Made by a program: the position numbers and the translations under genes
The notes under the pieces: generated by a model
Databases searched by the model: none
Seen by the model: only the letters and a program-made list of their open reading frames with translations
What the model was told of the DNA's origin: nothing
From: Chlamydiota bacterium
Lineage (GTDB): Bacteria; Chlamydiota; Chlamydiia; Chlamydiales; Simkaniaceae
Length of the DNA stretch: 6,167 bases
Reading direction: 5' to 3'
NCBI GenBank assembly: GCA_021772295.1
Contig: JAJFMG010000160.1
Span: 1-6,167 of the forward strand
Part shown: in pieces, positions 3,629-6,167 of the stretch
Layout: the number at the start of each line of letters is the position of its first letter
Position numbering within the stretch: the stretch's first letter is position 1

Positions 3629-6167
3629 ATGGAACTTTTTTATACGCTTTTAGCTTCCACTTATCTTGGGGTGTCTTTTGAAATCAGATTAGAAATTGGA
3701 ATAACGAAAGGGGAGTCTTTTCAAAAAGAATCTCATAAAAGGAAATTATATTCTGATTTTCTAAGAAAGTTTCAGAAAAATAGTGAAGACGCGCTATTAA
3801 CAAAACTTTTTGAGCAAGAACTTCTTTTTCAAAAAAAAAAAGATTTAGCCAACATTGAGTTAAACATCATTCATGTCTCTTCAAAAAGTTCGCTCGAGAT
3901 TGTAAAACTACTACTAAGTAGTAAAAAACTGTATTTTGAAGGAAGAAAGTTGCGCCTCCACGATAAGGAGTGTGACTTTTTTTATAGAGTTCTTAGTACA
4001 GGTTCTAATGTTACAGTTATTCCAGAGGTGAAAATCTGTGGTGAAAGCGTTAGTTTTTCTGAAAAAACACCTCTTTTCCTAGGTGTAAAATCCTTTATTC
4101 TTGTTGATGAAAAAGTAGCTTTTTTTAAAAAAGAACTTAAATATAAATGGTTTGACTTAGTCAAAACTTGTGAGACTACCCTCTCTTCTAAAAAATGGAA
4201 ACGCATTCAAGAAGATATAGCTTTTGAAGCAGATATGCATGTTCCTCAAATTCTTGAGGAATCGTTACCAGGTACTTTGCCAAGTCCTATTTTGCAGCTT
4301 TCTGACCAAACGGGCTGCTTCTTTAGTCTTTATATGGAGTATAGTTCTAATCAAGTTTTTTCAATTCAAGAGACTATGGAAGGGGTAAGTCTTAGAAATC
4401 TCAAAGAAGAAAAGTTGTTTGAAAGCGACCTACTTGAATTGGGCTTTCAGAAGAAAATTGAGAGAAACTCTGATTACTACATACCAAGAAATCAATTGTA
4501 TGATGCTCTTGTGTTTTTGCTGGAAATGGGATGGAAGGTATTAGATGCAAAGAAGCGTAATATTCAAAAGCAGGAAGCATGCTTTTCTAAGGTCAAATAT
4601 CAAAATAACTATTTCCAAATTGAAGGTTCAATTTCTTTTGGAACAAAAGATTGCTCCATTGTTGATGTAGTACAGTCAAGACAAAAAAATTTGCTTTTTC
4701 ATCCAATTTCATCTGATAGTGTAGGTCTGTTAGATCAAGCTTCTATTGATGCAACATTTGGTGAAATTCAGACTTCATTTTTACAAAATGGAAAAATCTT
4801 ATGCAAAAGTGAAAATGTTGCTGCCATTTTACCTACAATAGAATCAGAATTTTGTGAAGTTGATGGGGCCACGGAATCCTTCATTCAAGGTCTAAATCAG
4901 AAAAAAATCCCGAGAAATACAAAGGTGTCTCAAGGATTTAGGGGGGAGTTATTTCCATATCAACGAGATGGAGTAGACTGGTTACTTTTTTTGAAAGCGA
5001 ATCGAATCAACGGAATGCTAAGTGATGAGATGGGTCTTGGAAAAACAGTCCAAACCCTGGCGTTTTTTTCCCACTTTAAGACAAATTTGCCGATTTTAAT
5101 TATTTTTCCAAGCTCACTTGGTTTCAATTGGCAAAAAGAAATTTGGCAGTTTTTACCTAATCGCGAAGTCTATTACCATGAAGGGAGTAAAAGATCTATT
5201 AATCCTGAAGAACTTAAGCAAATGGATTTTATTCTTTGCTCTTATGCAATCTTCCGAAAAGATTTACCTCTTTTTGAAGACATCCAGTTTGAATGTGTTG
5301 TTTTGGATGAGGCTCATACGATAAAAAATCCAAAAACCCAAATTGCACAGGCTATTTATAAACTCAGATCTAATATGAAGCTTTCGATTACTGGAACACC
5401 GATTGAAAACCGAAAAGAGGAACTTTTTTCCCAGTTTAAGTTTTTAATGCCATCATTGATGCAAAAAATTGGAAATAAACTCTCAGATGATTTTATGGCT
5501 TATAAATCCATATTCAAACCATTTATCTTAAGAAGATTAAAAAGTGAGGTGGATATTGAGCTACCTAAAAAATATCATCAAACAATCCACTTGGAATTGG
5601 ATTCAGATGAGAGAGAATATTATGATGAGTTTTTGCAGCATGCAAAAAAGGGGCTAATAAAAAAAGTTGCTGAAGATGGAAATAAATCTAGGTTTGCAGC
5701 CTTTGAGATAATTTTAAGACTTAGACAAATATGCAATCATAAAAAGCTTATTTCTAGTGAATTATGTGAAAATCTAGAGATGTCAACAAAGTTGAAGGCT
5801 GTTATTTCAGATATAGAAGAGCTCGCTCAGCTAGGTAAAAAAATCATCTGCTATTCTCAATTTACTTCAATGTTAGCTCTAATCGAAGAGCAGCTTAAGA
5901 ATCGAGAAATTAGCTATGCCTATTTGGATGGGAGTACTAAAAACCGAGAGCAGCAAGTAAATTTTTTCCAAGATGGGGAGGCTCAGGTATTTCTTATTAG
6001 TTTAAAAGCTGGTGGGGTAGGTCTTAATCTCACAAAAGGCGACTATGTTTTACTTGTAGATCCTTGGTGGAATGAATCAGTAGAGAATCAAGCAATTGAT
6101 AGATCACACAGAATTGGTAGAAAGCAGTCTGTAATCATCAGAAGGTATATCATAAAAGATAGTATCG
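3629..6167 (+). CDS. SNF2-family DNA-dependent ATPase/helicase, C-terminus cut by window edge
   Basis: The frame is open without a stop for 846 codons to the edge. Residues about 445-600 hold the first RecA-like lobe: LFPYQRDGVDWL (motif Q region), SDEMGLGKTVQT with Walker A (G469-T473), DEAH at 560-563, and SITGTPIEN from 586. The second lobe holds ICYSQF, LISLKAGGVGLNLT at 789-802 (motif V) and QAIDRSHRIGRKQ from 821 (motif VI). Only the last few dozen residues are probably missing. All catalytic residues are present, so it should be an active ATPase that translocates on DNA or remodels protein-DNA complexes. Residues 1-440 show no motif I recognise; they may be the bacterial SNF2-associated region seen in chlamydial homologues. 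The ATG directly follows the trhO TAA with no ribosome binding site, implying co-transcription and translational coupling. An A11 run at 3831-3841 encodes K69-K71. The next in-frame ATG is about 600 nt later, so 3629 is preferred. Confidence 0.93.
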   Translation, partial: MELFYTLLASTYLGVSFEIRLEIGITKGESFQKESHKRKLYSDFLRKFQKNSEDALLTKLFEQELLFQKKKDLANIELNIIHVSSKSSLEIVKLLLSSKKLYFEGRKLRLHDKECDFFYRVLSTGSNVTVIPEVKICGESVSFSEKTPLFLGVKSFILVDEKVAFFKKELKYKWFDLVKTCETTLSSKKWKRIQEDIAFEADMHVPQILEESLPGTLPSPILQLSDQTGCFFSLYMEYSSNQVFSIQETMEGVSLRNLKEEKLFESDLLELGFQKKIERNSDYYIPRNQLYDALVFLLEMGWKVLDAKKRNIQKQEACFSKVKYQNNYFQIEGSISFGTKDCSIVDVVQSRQKNLLFHPISSDSVGLLDQASIDATFGEIQTSFLQNGKILCKSENVAAILPTIESEFCEVDGATESFIQGLNQKKIPRNTKVSQGFRGELFPYQRDGVDWLLFLKANRINGMLSDEMGLGKTVQTLAFFSHFKTNLPILIIFPSSLGFNWQKEIWQFLPNREVYYHEGSKRSINPEELKQMDFILCSYAIFRKDLPLFEDIQFECVVLDEAHTIKNPKTQIAQAIYKLRSNMKLSITGTPIENRKEELFSQFKFLMPSLMQKIGNKLSDDFMAYKSIFKPFILRRLKSEVDIELPKKYHQTIHLELDSDEREYYDEFLQHAKKGLIKKVAEDGNKSRFAAFEIILRLRQICNHKKLISSELCENLEMSTKLKAVISDIEELAQLGKKIICYSQFTSMLALIEEQLKNREISYAYLDGSTKNREQQVNFFQDGEAQVFLISLKAGGVGLNLTKGDYVLLVDPWWNESVENQAIDRSHRIGRKQSVIIRRYIIKDSI

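Noticed and set aside
3362..3653. Open frames on both strands over the 3' end of trhO
   Set aside because: They overlap the conserved cysteine-rich part of TrhO and the SNF2 start; they are by-products of AT-rich coding sequence.
3982..4206. Minus-strand open frame of 74 codons
   Set aside because: It is antisense to the SNF2 gene, with no ribosome binding site or recognisable motif.
5118..5324. Plus-strand open frame of 68 codons
   Set aside because: It lies out of frame within the SNF2 ATPase lobe, across the DEAH motif.

Overview
The window comes from an AT-rich bacterium, most likely a member of the Chlamydiota outside the genus Chlamydia (an amoeba- or arthropod-associated 'chlamydia-like' organism). 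The basis is ribosomal protein S4, whose sequence (for example the GPKNRIARRFG N-terminus and the LPLPIN..VVCEFL-type C-terminus) is very close to chlamydial S4 as I remember it. From memory, rpsD (CT626) and the yceA/trhO gene (CT627) are also neighbours in Chlamydia trachomatis. That synteny is recollection and was not searched here.

Layout. Positions 1-366 (minus): the first 122 residues of a sulfotransferase of the carbohydrate (HIPKTGGTT-type) class, running off the left edge, with a hydrophobic signal-like N-terminus and a good Shine-Dalgarno. Positions 367-571: an AT-rich intergenic stretch with one small inverted repeat. Positions 571-605: a strong, symmetric intrinsic terminator. Positions 626-1243 (minus): rpsD, complete, 205 residues, with a convincing sigma-70-like promoter at 1297-1325. 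Positions 1378-1660 (minus): the decayed 3' end of a sulfotransferase gene, paralogous to its upstream neighbour and broken by frameshifts and stops. Positions 1663-2451 (minus): an intact second sulfotransferase of a different subfamily, with signal peptide, PRTGST and RNP.D...S motifs. Positions 2494-2620: divergent intergenic region. Positions 2621-3628 (plus): trhO (yceA), rhodanese-family tRNA U34 hydroxylase. Positions 3629-6167 (plus): a large SNF2-family ATPase, complete at its N-terminus and truncated by the right edge shortly after helicase motif VI.

How they fit together. rpsD and trhO are core translation genes. The SNF2 gene follows trhO with no spacer, in the same frame, so the two are almost certainly co-transcribed. 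The two sulfotransferases and the remnant form an accessory layer interleaved with this core. They point to PAPS-dependent sulfation by proteins that look exported, which is unexpected for a bacterium and suggests action on host material or at the host interface. I do not see a clearly new multigene system. The most interesting points are the exported-looking sulfotransferase cluster with its decayed duplicate, and the TAA-ATG in-frame junction of trhO and SNF2. No tRNA, CRISPR array, insertion sequence or riboswitch was recognised.
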